Counted from the stretch's first letter, positions 47,979 to 57,918 are shown. The stretch is 64,000 nucleotides of DNA from a bacterium (GCA_016703265.1 JADJCK010000007.1:248001-312000), one strand, 5' to 3'. Numbers and translations are program-made. Notes: generated from the letters alone by a model not told the origin.

Positions 47979-48035
47979 CGCCGGAGCCTGCGCGAACTCG
48001 GGCAAGGTCCGGGTTCGACCGGGCAGGCTCCGGCG
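47979..48035 (+). terminator. Long hairpin terminator
   Basis: Perfect 13-bp arms (47979-47991 and 48023-48035) enclose a 31-base loop that can itself pair (CGAACTCGG with CCGGGTTCG, one G-T). A weak T run follows. It ends the transcript of the small secreted protein. Confidence 0.6.
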
Positions 48036-48131
48036 ACGCTTTGTAAAATCAATGACCGCATGATGTTATGGGACTTCAGATCGGCCTCACGATTTTTCCG
48101 ATTTTTCCTGCAACCCATGTTGCGAGTTTTG

Positions 48132-48147
48132 AGTATATTACAATACT
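48132..48147. promoter_or_regulatory. Operator-like inverted repeat upstream of the GntR-ABC operon
   Basis: AGTAT-N6-ATACT (48132-48136, 48143-48147) in the only strongly AT-rich stretch nearby, overlapping -10-like TATATT and TACAAT. It begins 59 bases before the GntR start codon, where YtrA-type repressors usually bind to control their own operon. No clear -35 box. Confidence 0.5.
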
Positions 48148-48190
48148 AATACGCTAACAGTCCCGGACCCGACGGACAGGACAGGCGGCC

Positions 48191-48589
48191 GTGATCCACA
48201 TCGACCCGCGCGACGGCACACCCATCTACCGCCAGATCATCGATCAGGTGAAGCGGATGGTGCTGACCGGCGGTCTCGTACCCGGCGACCAGGTGGAGCC
48301 GGTGGCGGGCCTGGCGGCGCGCGTCCACGTGAACCCGATGACCGTGAGCAAGGCCTACAGTGCGTTGGTCGACGCGGGCGTGCTGGAACGACGCCGCGGC
48401 GTGGGCCTGTTCGTGGCCGCCGCCGTGCGGCGCAACACGCGCGATGACCGCGAGGACCTGCTCGACCGCGAGCTGCGCAGCGCCGCCGCGCTGCTGGTGC
48501 AGATGCAGATCGAAGAAGACGAGGCGGCTCGCCGCCTTTGCGGACACATGCGGGACTTCCGCGTTGAAGAGGGGAACGACCATGAGTGA
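48191..48589 (+). CDS. GntR-family (YtrA type) transcriptional regulator
   Basis: 132-aa repressor. The N-terminal winged helix (about 1-72) has the family pattern IDPRDGTPIYRQIIDQVKRMVLTGGLVPGDQV, AARVHVNPMTVSKAYSALVDAGVLERRRGVGLFV. Only a short helical tail follows, typical of the YtrA subgroup, which regulates neighbouring ABC transporter genes. GTG start at 48191; its stop overlaps the ABC ATPase gene by 8 bases. The AGTAT-N6-ATACT repeat just upstream is its likely operator. Confidence 0.88.
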   Translation: MIHIDPRDGTPIYRQIIDQVKRMVLTGGLVPGDQVEPVAGLAARVHVNPMTVSKAYSALVDAGVLERRRGVGLFVAAAVRRNTRDDREDLLDRELRSAAALLVQMQIEEDEAARRLCGHMRDFRVEEGNDHE

Positions 48590-49484
48590 GCAGCCCATTG
48601 TCCGCCTGCGCGCGGTCAGCAAGCACTACGGCTCGACGCGAGCCCTCGACGACGTGAGCCTGGACCTGCTGCCCGGCACCATCGTCGGCGTGCTCGGGCC
48701 CAACGGCAGCGGGAAGACCACGTTGATGGGGCACCTGCCGGGGCTGCTGCTGCCCACCTCGGGCACGGTCGAGACGTTCGGGATGCCGGCGGCGAAGCTG
48801 GACGATGCGGCGCTGGCGCGCATCGGCTACGTCAGCCAGGTGCCGCAGCTGATGGAATGGCTGACCGTGGGCGAGACTATCGCCTTCGTGCGCGCGGGGC
48901 GCGAACGGTGGGATGCCTCGCTCGCCGATCGCCTGCTCGCCGACTTCGCGCTGGATCCGGCCAAACGCGTGGGCACGCTGTCGCCGGGCCTGCGGCAGCG
49001 CCTGGCGATCCTCGTGGCGGTGGCGCCGCGACCGGACCTGCTGATCATGGACGAGCCGGCGGCCTCGCTGGATCCCGTCGCGCGGAACGATTTCCTGCGG
49101 CTGGTCATGGAACTGATCCAGGACGGGAATCGCACGATCCTCATCTCGTCGCACGTGCTGAGCGATGTCGAGAAGGTGGTCGACACCGTGCTGGTCATCA
49201 ACAGCGGCCAGGTGCACTGCCACCAGTCGCTGGATGAACTGCGCGAGACCTACCATCGCGTCGATGTGACCGCCGTCGGCGCCGACCTGCCCGACCCGCT
49301 GCCGCTGCCCGGCCTGCTGACGGTGACGGGCGACCGGCGGCGCGCGATGGCCGTGTGCGGGCACGTGCCGCGCCACCAGGTCGAGGCGGCCGCGCGCGCT
49401 CTCGGCGTCGAGGCCCGGGTGCGCGGCCTCGAGTTCGAGGAGATCTACCGGCTCATCGCCACCGCCGACGGGAGGAAGGTATGA
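48582..49484 (+). CDS. ABC transporter ATP-binding protein
   Basis: 300-aa ATPase: Walker A GPNGSGKTT (39-47), signature in a variant form (LSPGLRQR instead of LSGGQ), Walker B LLIMDEPAASLDP, and the H-loop SSHVLSD. A C-terminal 80-residue tail (VTAVGADLPDPLPLPGLLTV onward) resembles the regulatory tail of bacitracin/YtrB-type ATPases. It forms an exporter with the following membrane protein; the GntR gene suggests induction by a small molecule or an envelope-targeting antibiotic. Confidence 0.9.
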   Translation: MSEQPIVRLRAVSKHYGSTRALDDVSLDLLPGTIVGVLGPNGSGKTTLMGHLPGLLLPTSGTVETFGMPAAKLDDAALARIGYVSQVPQLMEWLTVGETIAFVRAGRERWDASLADRLLADFALDPAKRVGTLSPGLRQRLAILVAVAPRPDLLIMDEPAASLDPVARNDFLRLVMELIQDGNRTILISSHVLSDVEKVVDTVLVINSGQVHCHQSLDELRETYHRVDVTAVGADLPDPLPLPGLLTVTGDRRRAMAVCGHVPRHQVEAAARALGVEARVRGLEFEEIYRLIATADGRKV

Positions 49485-50896
49485 ACGCGATGGGTCTGAA
49501 TCGCCGGCTGCTGGTGCCGAGGCCGGGGCGGCTGGTCACGCGGATGAGCCTCGGCGTGGCGGTGCCGCTGGTGGTCGTTGTCGTGTCGGTCTTCAGGTCG
49601 GGCAGCCAGGCGATGGCGTTGTTCAGCGCGCTGTTCATGACCGCGCAGATCACCTGTGCGGTGACGACGTCGCACAAGGAGATCATGGCGGCCAGCCCGG
49701 CCTTCTTCCAGCCGGGGCTGCGCCGGAAACTCCTGACGGCCCAGTTCTCCTGGGCGGCCGGGCTCGCCGTGGTGATGGCTGCATTGCTGGGTGCTTTCCA
49801 TCCGGACTTCGGCGGCATGCGCCCATTGATGGTGGCCGGTTCGGTGCTGTGTGTCCACGCGCTGTTCGCGCTGGCGACGCTCTACATCCCGTGGTCGTTC
49901 CAGATCCCGATCTGGATCTGGTACCTCTGGTTCCCGGCCAGATACCTGGGCTACAAGTCGAAGTCCGGTGAACTGGATGCGGTCTTCGACACGGCGTGGC
50001 CGTGGCTGGTGGCTGCGGTGTTGTTGCTGTGGCTGCTCGGGCGCAGTCTGGCGCGGCCGGGGCTGTACCGGCGACTGCACGGCACGCTGGTGCTCGGCGC
50101 GGACGACCTGTTTCGTCCGAACGCATGGTTGCGTACAAGCAGCAGCAGGTTGCCACGTACGTGCCGGGCAGGGCCGGTCTGGCGGCGGCGCCTGATCGAC
50201 CGGTTGTTCGGCCTCGCGGCGATCGCGCGTGACCGGAGGTCGCCCGGTCCTGGCCCGCATCCGGCAACTGCTGGCCCTGGACGTCGCCATGACTTTCACC
50301 GTGCGCAGCTGGTTTGCTGGTGCTGCTGGGTCGGCATCCCGGTGATGATGGTGTCGGGCGGGTATGTCGATGGCGGCACTCGCGAGGGCATGCTGGATTT
50401 CTGGTTCGCGGGGTTGGTCTACCAGTGGGCCAGCTGGCCGTTCTTCAGTCTCGCGGCCATGCTGCTCACGGCGCCGATGACCTCGTGCTCGCGGCGCACC
50501 GGCTTCCGCGCGGAGGTGGCGCTGCTGGGGCCCATGATGCTGCTGGCTCTCGGCGGGACACTGCTGACGGCCGCGGTGTTCCAGCTCCTCGCCGCCGTGC
50601 TGCCGCCGCTGACCTGGAATGGCCGCCCGGTCACCTACAGCGCGCCGCTGCCGCACGGCATCTGGCTGGTTCCCATGCTGGCGCCGTTCGCCTGGCTGGG
50701 CGTGGCGTTGCGGCCGCAGGGCACAGTCTGCTGCCGTGTATTCCTGGTCATGTCCTTCATCTGGGGCCATGGACTCCTTTGCTCGCTGCCGTACCGTGTC
50801 TCCGTGCCGATCATGGCGGCGCTGTCCCTGGTCGCACTGGCCGTGGCGTACCAGCTGCGGCGACGTTGGTGGGAGAAGGCGGATCTGCCGCACTAG
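49481..50896 (+). CDS. ABC transporter membrane protein (internally frame-scrambled)
   Basis: Nominal 471-aa permease with a good ATG after GGAGGAAGG, overlapping the ATPase stop. Helices are clear at residues about 22-60, 85-105, 115-140, 165-185, then again from 285 to the end. Between about 50120 and 50340 the open frame gives an Arg/Pro-rich segment without hydrophobic pattern, while other frames read MVAYKQQQVATYVPG and VLARIRQLLALDVAMTFTVRSW, which look like real coding. At least two, probably more, compensating indels are present there. The true protein is probably a similar-length two-block permease. Confidence 0.75.
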   Translation: MNAMGLNRRLLVPRPGRLVTRMSLGVAVPLVVVVVSVFRSGSQAMALFSALFMTAQITCAVTTSHKEIMAASPAFFQPGLRRKLLTAQFSWAAGLAVVMAALLGAFHPDFGGMRPLMVAGSVLCVHALFALATLYIPWSFQIPIWIWYLWFPARYLGYKSKSGELDAVFDTAWPWLVAAVLLLWLLGRSLARPGLYRRLHGTLVLGADDLFRPNAWLRTSSSRLPRTCRAGPVWRRRLIDRLFGLAAIARDRRSPGPGPHPATAGPGRRHDFHRAQLVCWCCWVGIPVMMVSGGYVDGGTREGMLDFWFAGLVYQWASWPFFSLAAMLLTAPMTSCSRRTGFRAEVALLGPMMLLALGGTLLTAAVFQLLAAVLPPLTWNGRPVTYSAPLPHGIWLVPMLAPFAWLGVALRPQGTVCCRVFLVMSFIWGHGLLCSLPYRVSVPIMAALSLVALAVAYQLRRRWWEKADLPH

Positions 50897-50970
50897 GATC
50901 GGCGGCCGGCGCTTGTCAGGCCGGCGCCGGTTCGGTACCTACAGGCGGGCCCCGAGCGGAAGGATGCCTG

Positions 50971-52716
50971 ATGCCCCTTTGGTGCCGTTCAGCTTCCGTC
51001 CTTGTCTTCCTGTTGAGCGCGGCCGCTGTCCGTGCCGCCTGTCCGGAACCCGCGGCGCTGCCCGATACCGCGGGTTTCGCGGTGGAAGTGGCGACACTCC
51101 GGGCGTTGCCGCCGGAGGCGCGGGCCGCCCTCGCGGCGAGAGCTGCGGCAGCCTGTGAGCCCTGGGTCGGCGAATTCCGCGCCCGCGACGGGAAGGTGGC
51201 GCGCAGTCTCGATGTGGTTTTCAGTCGAGGTTGCCTGTCCCGGTGGCGCACGGGGCTCCACGGCTCCCAGCTTCTTCGCCCCAATGACCAGCTTGTGACT
51301 GCGCATGCCGACTTCACGGCCGCCCTGGCCGCCGACCCCTGCTGCCTCACGGCGCTCGTGGCCCGCGGCCTGGTCCGCAAGGCAGCCGGAGAGCCGCGCG
51401 CGGCCATCGCCGACTGGAGTCGGGCGCTGCGCCTGCTCGAGGATGCCGACGTCGATGAAGCGGACAAGGATGCAGCCGCAATGTGCGCGAGCCTGCGACG
51501 CACCGCAGGTTGGGCCCTGGCTCTTGCCTGCAGCCGCCTTGGCATGTGGGAGCAGGCGGAAGCCGCGGCGACGATGATGGTCGGCCGTCAGGGGCGCCGG
51601 CCCGACGGGCCGGAAGCGCTCATCCACGGGCTCTGCCTGGCCGGCAGCGGGCGAACCGCCGAAGCCATCGACTGGACGGTGCGGATGCCGCCGATCGAGT
51701 ACCGGCACACCTCGTCGCTGAGCGCCGGCTACGAGGCCTCCCCGGGTTCGTTCGCCAACGACTGGATCCGGTCGCAGGCGCTGCTGGCGGACGGCGACTT
51801 TGCCGGCGCCCGCTGGGCGCTCGGCGATATCGACGACCGCCGGTTCCACAACATGCCTCTGGCCGATGTCTACTGGCAGGATGCCGGACTTGTCTGCGAA
51901 CTGGCCGGTGACCGAGATGCGGGTCGCTGCTACGAGCGTGCGCACAGTCGCGCACCCCTGTGGTTCGCACGCCCAACCGAAGGCACGACTGCCGCGCCGC
52001 TCGTGCTCGGATTTCCCGCGGCCGGCGTGCCCTTCTTCACGACCGGCGACGGCGCTTTCGCGGGCGGATCGCCGTTCGGTTTCCTGGCCCGGCAGATGGC
52101 CCTGGCTGTGGAGGAAGTCGATCCGGCTGCCCGCGAAAAGGCGCGCCTGCGCGCCCTGGAATGCTGTGAGATGCTCGTTCGGCGCAACCTTCGGCCGGAC
52201 ATCGTGCGGGCCATGCGTGCGCGACTGTACCTGGCGGCCGGTTGCGCAGCGCAGGCAGGTCCCGACCTGCAGTATGCGCACGACGCCTTCGCGGTGCAGG
52301 GCGTGATCGATCCCGGAACATCCCTGCTTCTGGGGCAGCTGGAGCTCGCGGCTGGACGGCCCGAGCGTGCGCGGGCTTTTTCGGCGAAGCCGTGGGGCAA
52401 CGCCGGAGAGTGCGCTGAACTGGCGGGCGCTGTGCGTCGCCCTGAGCGAGGCCGGGCTGTACGCCGAAGCGCGCAACGCCATGGAAAAGGCGCTGGCGCT
52501 CGAGCCGGATTCGATGGAAGGTTGGTACAACCTCGGGGTGCTGGACTGGAAGCAGGGCGACGGCATCGCCTCGCTGGCACACCTGGAAAGGCCTGGTCGC
52601 TGGATCCCGGAAACGAGCGCGTGCAGTACATGTTGCAGACGGTTGCCACGGCGCGACGGACGCCCGACACCGGCAGCGGCGCTGCATCGGAAGTGCGGAT
52701 TGATGAAGGACCGTGA
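50971..52716 (+). CDS. Secreted TPR-repeat protein (scrambled tail)
   Basis: Nominal 581-aa exported protein: signal peptide to about 23, then alpha-helical tetratricopeptide-like repeats (about 120-560). Three homopolymer shortfalls disturb the end. Restoring T6 at 52377-52381, G5 at 52394-52397 and A4 at 52587-52589 joins the N-terminal part to SALNWRALCVALSEAGLYAEARNAMEKALALEPDSMEGWYNLGVLDW and then back to KAWSLDPGNERVQYML, a clear TPR series. As written, residues about 470-540 are out of frame. GGAAGG precedes the ATG. Its partner is unknown; yciH overlaps its 3' end. Confidence 0.75.
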   Translation: MPLWCRSASVLVFLLSAAAVRAACPEPAALPDTAGFAVEVATLRALPPEARAALAARAAAACEPWVGEFRARDGKVARSLDVVFSRGCLSRWRTGLHGSQLLRPNDQLVTAHADFTAALAADPCCLTALVARGLVRKAAGEPRAAIADWSRALRLLEDADVDEADKDAAAMCASLRRTAGWALALACSRLGMWEQAEAAATMMVGRQGRRPDGPEALIHGLCLAGSGRTAEAIDWTVRMPPIEYRHTSSLSAGYEASPGSFANDWIRSQALLADGDFAGARWALGDIDDRRFHNMPLADVYWQDAGLVCELAGDRDAGRCYERAHSRAPLWFARPTEGTTAAPLVLGFPAAGVPFFTTGDGAFAGGSPFGFLARQMALAVEEVDPAAREKARLRALECCEMLVRRNLRPDIVRAMRARLYLAAGCAAQAGPDLQYAHDAFAVQGVIDPGTSLLLGQLELAAGRPERARAFSAKPWGNAGECAELAGAVRRPERGRAVRRSAQRHGKGAGARAGFDGRLVQPRGAGLEAGRRHRLAGTPGKAWSLDPGNERVQYMLQTVATARRTPDTGSGAASEVRIDEGP

Positions 52717-53101
52717 CAACAAACTCGTCTATTCGAGCGACGGCGGCCGTACCTGCCCGGGCTGCGGCGCGCCAGTCGCGGAATGCCGCTGCGCCAAGGC
52801 CGGCCCGAACAGCACGCGCGGCGACGGCGTTGTGCGCGTCGCCCGCGAGACCAAGGGGCGCAAGGGCGCCGGCGTGACCGTGGTCACCGGCGTGCCGCTC
52901 GACGCGGCGGCGTTGAAGGACCTGGCCGGAGAATTGAAGCGCGCCTGCGGCTCGGGCGGCACGGTGCGCGACGGCGTCATCGAGATCCAGGGCGAGCACC
53001 GCGACCGGTTGATGACGCTGCTGCAGGCGCGGGGGTGGACGGTGAAGCGGGCGGGGGGGCTGAGGGTACGCGCAGCAGGGGACCCTGAATCCAGTAGTTG
53101 A
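52703..53101 (+). CDS. yciH: YciH/SUI1-like translation factor
   Basis: 132-aa homologue of E. coli YciH and the eukaryotic/archaeal initiation factor eIF1/SUI1. The SUI1 domain occupies about 42-118 (GDGVVRVARETKGRKGAGVTVVTG, GGTVRDGVIEIQGEHRD, GWTVKRAGG). Before it lies a small zinc-knuckle-like CPGCGAPVAECRC (Cys18, Cys21, Cys28, Cys30), absent from E. coli YciH. SUI1 proteins influence start-codon fidelity. The start overlaps the TPR gene by 14 bases. Confidence 0.9.
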   Translation: MKDRDNKLVYSSDGGRTCPGCGAPVAECRCAKAGPNSTRGDGVVRVARETKGRKGAGVTVVTGVPLDAAALKDLAGELKRACGSGGTVRDGVIEIQGEHRDRLMTLLQARGWTVKRAGGLRVRAAGDPESSS

Positions 53102-53201
53102 CGGGCCCGGCGCGCCGGCCTACGGTCCACACGTGAATCGATTGCCGACGCTTATGATCGCCGCGCATGCCGTGCTTCACGCTGAGCCTCGAGGAGGCGC
53201 C

Positions 53202-56200
53202 ATGTCGTTCCAGCCCTGCCTTCGCTTCGTCGCAGCCATCACCCTAGCCCTCGTCGTCAATCTGGCCGCCGGCGAACCTGCGCAGGCCCAACCGCGCCCT
53301 GTTGATCCTCCGGCACTCACGGAAGCCTTGGCCAACGGCGGGCAGCGTCCGTCAGTTGACCATCGGCAATGCCGGCACGACCGACCTGCACTGGTCGACG
53401 ACCATGGTCTTCGGCGGTCTCCTTCGACGCCGGTCACGCCGGCGCCGCGCATCCTCCTGATGTGGAACACCCCAGCTCTCACTGATCCCCATATTGCGGC
53501 CCTGCAGCGCCGGGGTCTGGCCTATACCGCGGTCAACGGCTGGGTCTCGCTTTGAATTCAGTTGCAATACCTCGGCCCCTGGGACCTTGTCATCGTCAGC
53601 AGTCGTACGAGCGAGCCGGTTCCGCAGGCGCTCGCAGCGTTGTCGGCCCATCTGGACCGGGGAGGCGCGCTGCTCTACGCCGACGCGGACCCTGTCGCCG
53701 ACAATCCTCTGCTGATGCGGCTGGGCATAGTGCCCGCGTCTTCGCTGGCAGAGACTCCGGTGCTTGTGCCCGCCGAGGAGCCGCATCGCTGCTTCTCCTG
53801 GCCGAACCGCATCGATGGGTTCGCGCCGCAGGCCGGCCCTGATGGCCATACCGGCGTCCAGATCGTCTCGGCTCTTGGCCATGCGCGGTCGCTCGCGTCC
53901 TTCGCCGGCCACCCGGGGTCCGGGGCGATCGTGGTCAATGCGCGGCGGCGTGCGATCTACAACGCCTTCCATGCCGACTGCTTCCTCGGCGACGCCGATG
54001 CGGACGGCGTGCCCGACGCCGTCGAACTGGCCGAGAACGAGATCGCATACCTGACAATGGCATCGTCCTGGGTCGCGGTCGAGCCGACGTCCGGCGTTGT
54101 GCCCGCCGGCGGCAGCCAGGTCGTGAACGTCGGCTTCGAGATGTCGACATCGTGCGTGGGGGGCCTGACGGCCCGGATCAGGCTGGCCTGCGACGATCCG
54201 GCCACGCCGAACCTGGACTTGACAGCCAGATTGAACGCAGTGCCGGAGCGGCGCCTCACTTCCGTGGCCGAGCCGCTGGACTTCGGCACGCAGTACATCG
54301 GCGCGGTGGCGCCGCGGGCATTCAGGATCCTCAATGACGGGTGTGCGTCGCTGCGCATCACCGGCGTCACGGTCGACCATCCCGCCTTCCGCATCGCGAC
54401 GTCGTCACCCTTCACGGCGGGGGCGCGGACCGCAAACGATATCGTCGTCGAGTTCGTGCCGACGTCGGTGGAACCGGTCGCCGGCACCGTGACCCTGACG
54501 AGTGACGACCCGCTCGTGCCCGTGGTCACGGTGGCGCTGACGGGTGCCGGCCGCCTGTCGCCGTCCGTTGCCGTGCAGGCCGACTCGCTGACACTGGCGC
54601 TGGCTCCCGGTGAAACGGCGACGCGGCGCCTGTCGATCAGCAATTCAGGGATCGCAGACCTCGAGTGGTCGCTGGCGCCGGGCTCGGCCGTCAAGGCGGC
54701 GGTTTCGCGAGTCGACCTTGCGGGCGTGCGTATCCTCTGGACGCGCGCCCACGATGAAGGATGCGTCTTCCCGCTGTTCGACCCTCATCGCGGACCTGCA
54801 GGCGCGGGGCGCCGAGGTCACCGTGAATGCGTATCCGATCACCGAAGGTCTGCTGAGTAACAACATGTCCTGTGCGTGCGCCACGGTTGGCGCGAATGGA
54901 CCGCGGCGGAGGCGGCCGTGCTCCGGCAATGGATCCGCAACGGCGGTTCGCTCCTGCTGGACGGCTACGACCGGTACGTCATGTCCGCCATTCCCGAAGG
55001 TATCGGCGACGGTTTCACCTTCGTCCCTGTCAGTCAGTCGCAAGGGGTGACGACGGCGATCCATCCCCATCCGGTGACCGCGGGCATCACCAGCCTGAGC
55101 TTGGACTGGATACACAGCTCGCTGTCCGTCGGTGCGCCACCGGCGACGACGCTGGCTGACGGGCCGGGCAACCTGCCGGCGATCGTCGCCGACGAGATCC
55201 GCTCCGGGCGCGTCATCGCGATCTCGCCGCTCTACACATTCGACAACGCGAATCTGCCCGAGGCCGACAACCGCCCGTTCGCCCTGCAGGTCTTCGACTG
55301 GCTGGCCGGGCCGCGCTGGCTCAGGGCCACGCCGACCGAAGGCGTGCTGGCGCCGGGAGAGACCCGCGACGTGACCATCGACCTGGATGCCACGACGCGG
55401 TGCGGCGTCACGCTGCAGAAGACCCTTACGATCACCACCAACGACCCGCTGCAGCCGACCATCGCCCTGCCCGTCGAATTGGCGGTGTCCGGCAACCGGC
55501 TTCTCGTCGCCATGGCCGACAGCCTGGACTTCGGCTGGCTCTACACTTCCCAGGCGCGCACCGACACCCTGCTGCTGCGCGGCGACGGCTGCGAGCCGCT
55601 GACCGTCGTCGCTGGCCACCGGGCACGAGGCCTTCACGGCCACGACGCCCGTGCCGTTCACGATTGCGCCCGACGGCGCGGCGACCGTAGCCGTGACCTT
55701 CGCGCCGACTGCGCCGGGCTTTATGACCGCAACCCTCGTCATCGACAGCGACGACTCGCGCGGGCAAGGCGCTTCGGTCCGGCTTGGCGGCCTCGGCGTG
55801 GCGCCACCCGTGGTAGCGACGGCGCCGTCAGCACTGGCAGTGACCCTTGAACCGGGGGAGACGGCTACGCGGACGCTGACCCTCGCCAACAACGGGCAAA
55901 GCGACCTCGAATGGAAGGTCGGCTTCCGCCCCGATGTGGCGACGCGGCCGACGACACTGCCCGCGCCGATGGCGTCTTCGGCCACCGGCGAATTCCCTGC
56001 CGAGGCCCTCTCGTTGACCGCGGAGTTGCGCGACCTCACCGGCATGCACATCCACTGGGACGTGAGTCACGGGCAGTACCTGCCCGGCAACTGGCCGACC
56101 GTTGTCAGCGACCTGCTGGTGCGCGGTGCGACGGTGCAGTTCAATTCCCTGCCGTTGACGCCGGATCGACTGGACCCGATGGATGTGCTGTGGATCATCG

Positions 56201-57889
56201 ACACCGCCGACACCTGGCAGGAAGCCGAGATCAGGGCTGTCGCAGACTGGGTCCACAACGGTGGCGGACTGCTGCTCGAAGGTGATGACGATATCTCGGT
56301 GGGCGTCTTCAACCGGATCCTCGCGGCGGCCGGGGTCACGTTCCGCTACGGCGCCTCCGATGCGCAGGCCGGCTTCACGACCATCATCCACGAACATCCG
56401 CCACTGTGGACATCGCATCGATCCACTTGGCGATCCTGCCGCCGGGTTGACTGGCATCGATTCGCCGGCGCGGCGGCTTGTCGACGACCCGCAGGGCGTG
56501 ACGGTCGCGGCGGCCAGCGAGGCGGGCGCGGGGCGGGTGGTTGCGGTGAGCGAAGAGATGTTCAACGTGTGGAGCGTCTTCTACGGCGACAATCGGCGCT
56601 TCGGCAATCAGGTCTTCGACTGGCTTGCCGTCCCGCGCTGGGTGCGGGTGTTTCCCCTGCTGGGTGTGTTGCCGCCCGGAGGCTCGGAGGATCTGGCGGT
56701 CAATTTCACCGCGGCCCACACCCAACCCGGGCTCTACACGGGCCGGCTCGAGTTCGCGAGCAACGATCCGGCCACGCCGACGTTGCGCGTGCCGCTCAGC
56801 CTGAACGTCGGTGGTGCGCCTGCCCTCCCGCGCGTCGTGATCAGCGCCGGCAACGGCAAGCTGTTCGCCGCGCCGCTCGACGCCGGCGCCGCCGCCGGCG
56901 CAACGGACGGCTTCGATCCGGGCCTGGACCTGTCGGCTCCCGACCCGCGTCCGGCGGGCCTGGCCGCGTGGTTCGCACATCCCGAATGGAACGCGCCGCC
57001 GGGCGACCATTTCCTGGCCGACCTGCGCGCGCCGTTCGATCCGGCGGCGTCGAATCGCGAGTGGCGATTCCTCGTGGCGAGCGACCATGCCGCACCGGTC
57101 ACGCTTGAGTTCGCGTACAATGCGCAGGGGCTGACCGCCCATGGCCTGCAGCTCGTCGACATGGTCACCGGTGCCACAACCAACCTGCACGCAGCGCATA
57201 CATACGTGTATTCGGCGGCCGCCGGCATCCGCGAGTTCCGCTTGCGACTGGGCGGCGGACTGCCTGATCCCGTTCCTGGTGGCACCCCGCCGCCGGCCGC
57301 GTCCTGGCGCCTGGTCCTGCGGCTGACCGATGGGGCGGCGCAATTCGAGATGAGCGGGCTTGGCGGCGGGAGTGGAGTTGCACCTGCGTTCACGGTACAT
57401 GTCGCGGATCCGGCATCACCGGTCGTGACGCTTTCGTGGGATGCGACAACAATGCCGCCCGGGCTCGATTTCGGGCTGTGGCGCGACGGTGCTTTGCTGG
57501 CGCCGTCGCTGCGCGCGCAGGACCGGGTGGATGTGGCAGTAGGAGACGTGCCGACCGAGCTTTATCTCGCGAACGCAGGCAGCCTTGCCCAGGCGTCGTT
57601 GCCGTCAGCGGGACTGGATCTGCGCAACCGGCCGAACCCGTTCAATCCGAGCACCGAAGTGAGCTTCAATCTCGAGCGTGCCGGCGCGGTGGCCGTCCTT
57701 GTCTACGACCTGCGCGGCGTGCTCGTCCGCACGCTGGACGCAGGCAACCTGGCGGCCGGCCCGGCGGTCGTGGTCTGGAACGGACTCGACCAGAGCGGGC
57801 TCGAAGCCGCCAGCGGCACCTACGTGGTTCGCCTCACGCAGGACGGCCGCCAACTCGGGCCGACCCGCAAGATGGTGCTGTTGAAATAG
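53202..57889 (+). CDS. Giant repetitive secreted protein with ASH-like and ThuA/GATase-like segments (multiply frame-interrupted)
   Basis: About 1560-aa exported protein if repaired. Signal peptide (MSFQPCLRF...AQAQ) after GAGGAGG. Three similar units follow. Each has an L-x-I-x-N-x-G-x-x-D-L-x-W strand motif, an alpha-beta segment (RILLMWNTP, RILWTRAHDE, MHIHWDVSHG; later GGSLLLDGYD, GGGLLLEGDDD) and a DWLAGPRWLRATPTEGVLAPGE beta-sandwich (ASH/DUF1573-like) ending in NDPLQPT-type motifs. A sorting-like domain closes it (RPNPFNPSTEVSFNL...GTYVVRL). Frame changes occur near 53340, 53420, 54765, 54865, 55615, 56400 and 56446, plus an in-frame TGA at 53553. No large deletions are evident. Whether error or decay is open. 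Confidence 0.7.
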
Positions 57890-57895
57890 TCCGCG

Positions 57896-57918
57896 CCGTC
57901 GGCGGCGCTAGCCGACGG
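57896..57918. terminator. Weak hairpin at the convergent gene ends
   Basis: CCGTCGGC (57896-57903) and its complement GCCGACGG (57911-57918) flank a 7-base loop between the giant secreted-protein gene and the convergent acyl-CoA dehydrogenase. There is no T run, so termination is uncertain. Confidence 0.35.

Noticed and set aside
53553..53555. TGA read as selenocysteine in the giant protein
   Set aside because: No SECIS-like hairpin seen, no reason for selenocysteine in a beta-rich surface protein, and the gene has many other lesions.
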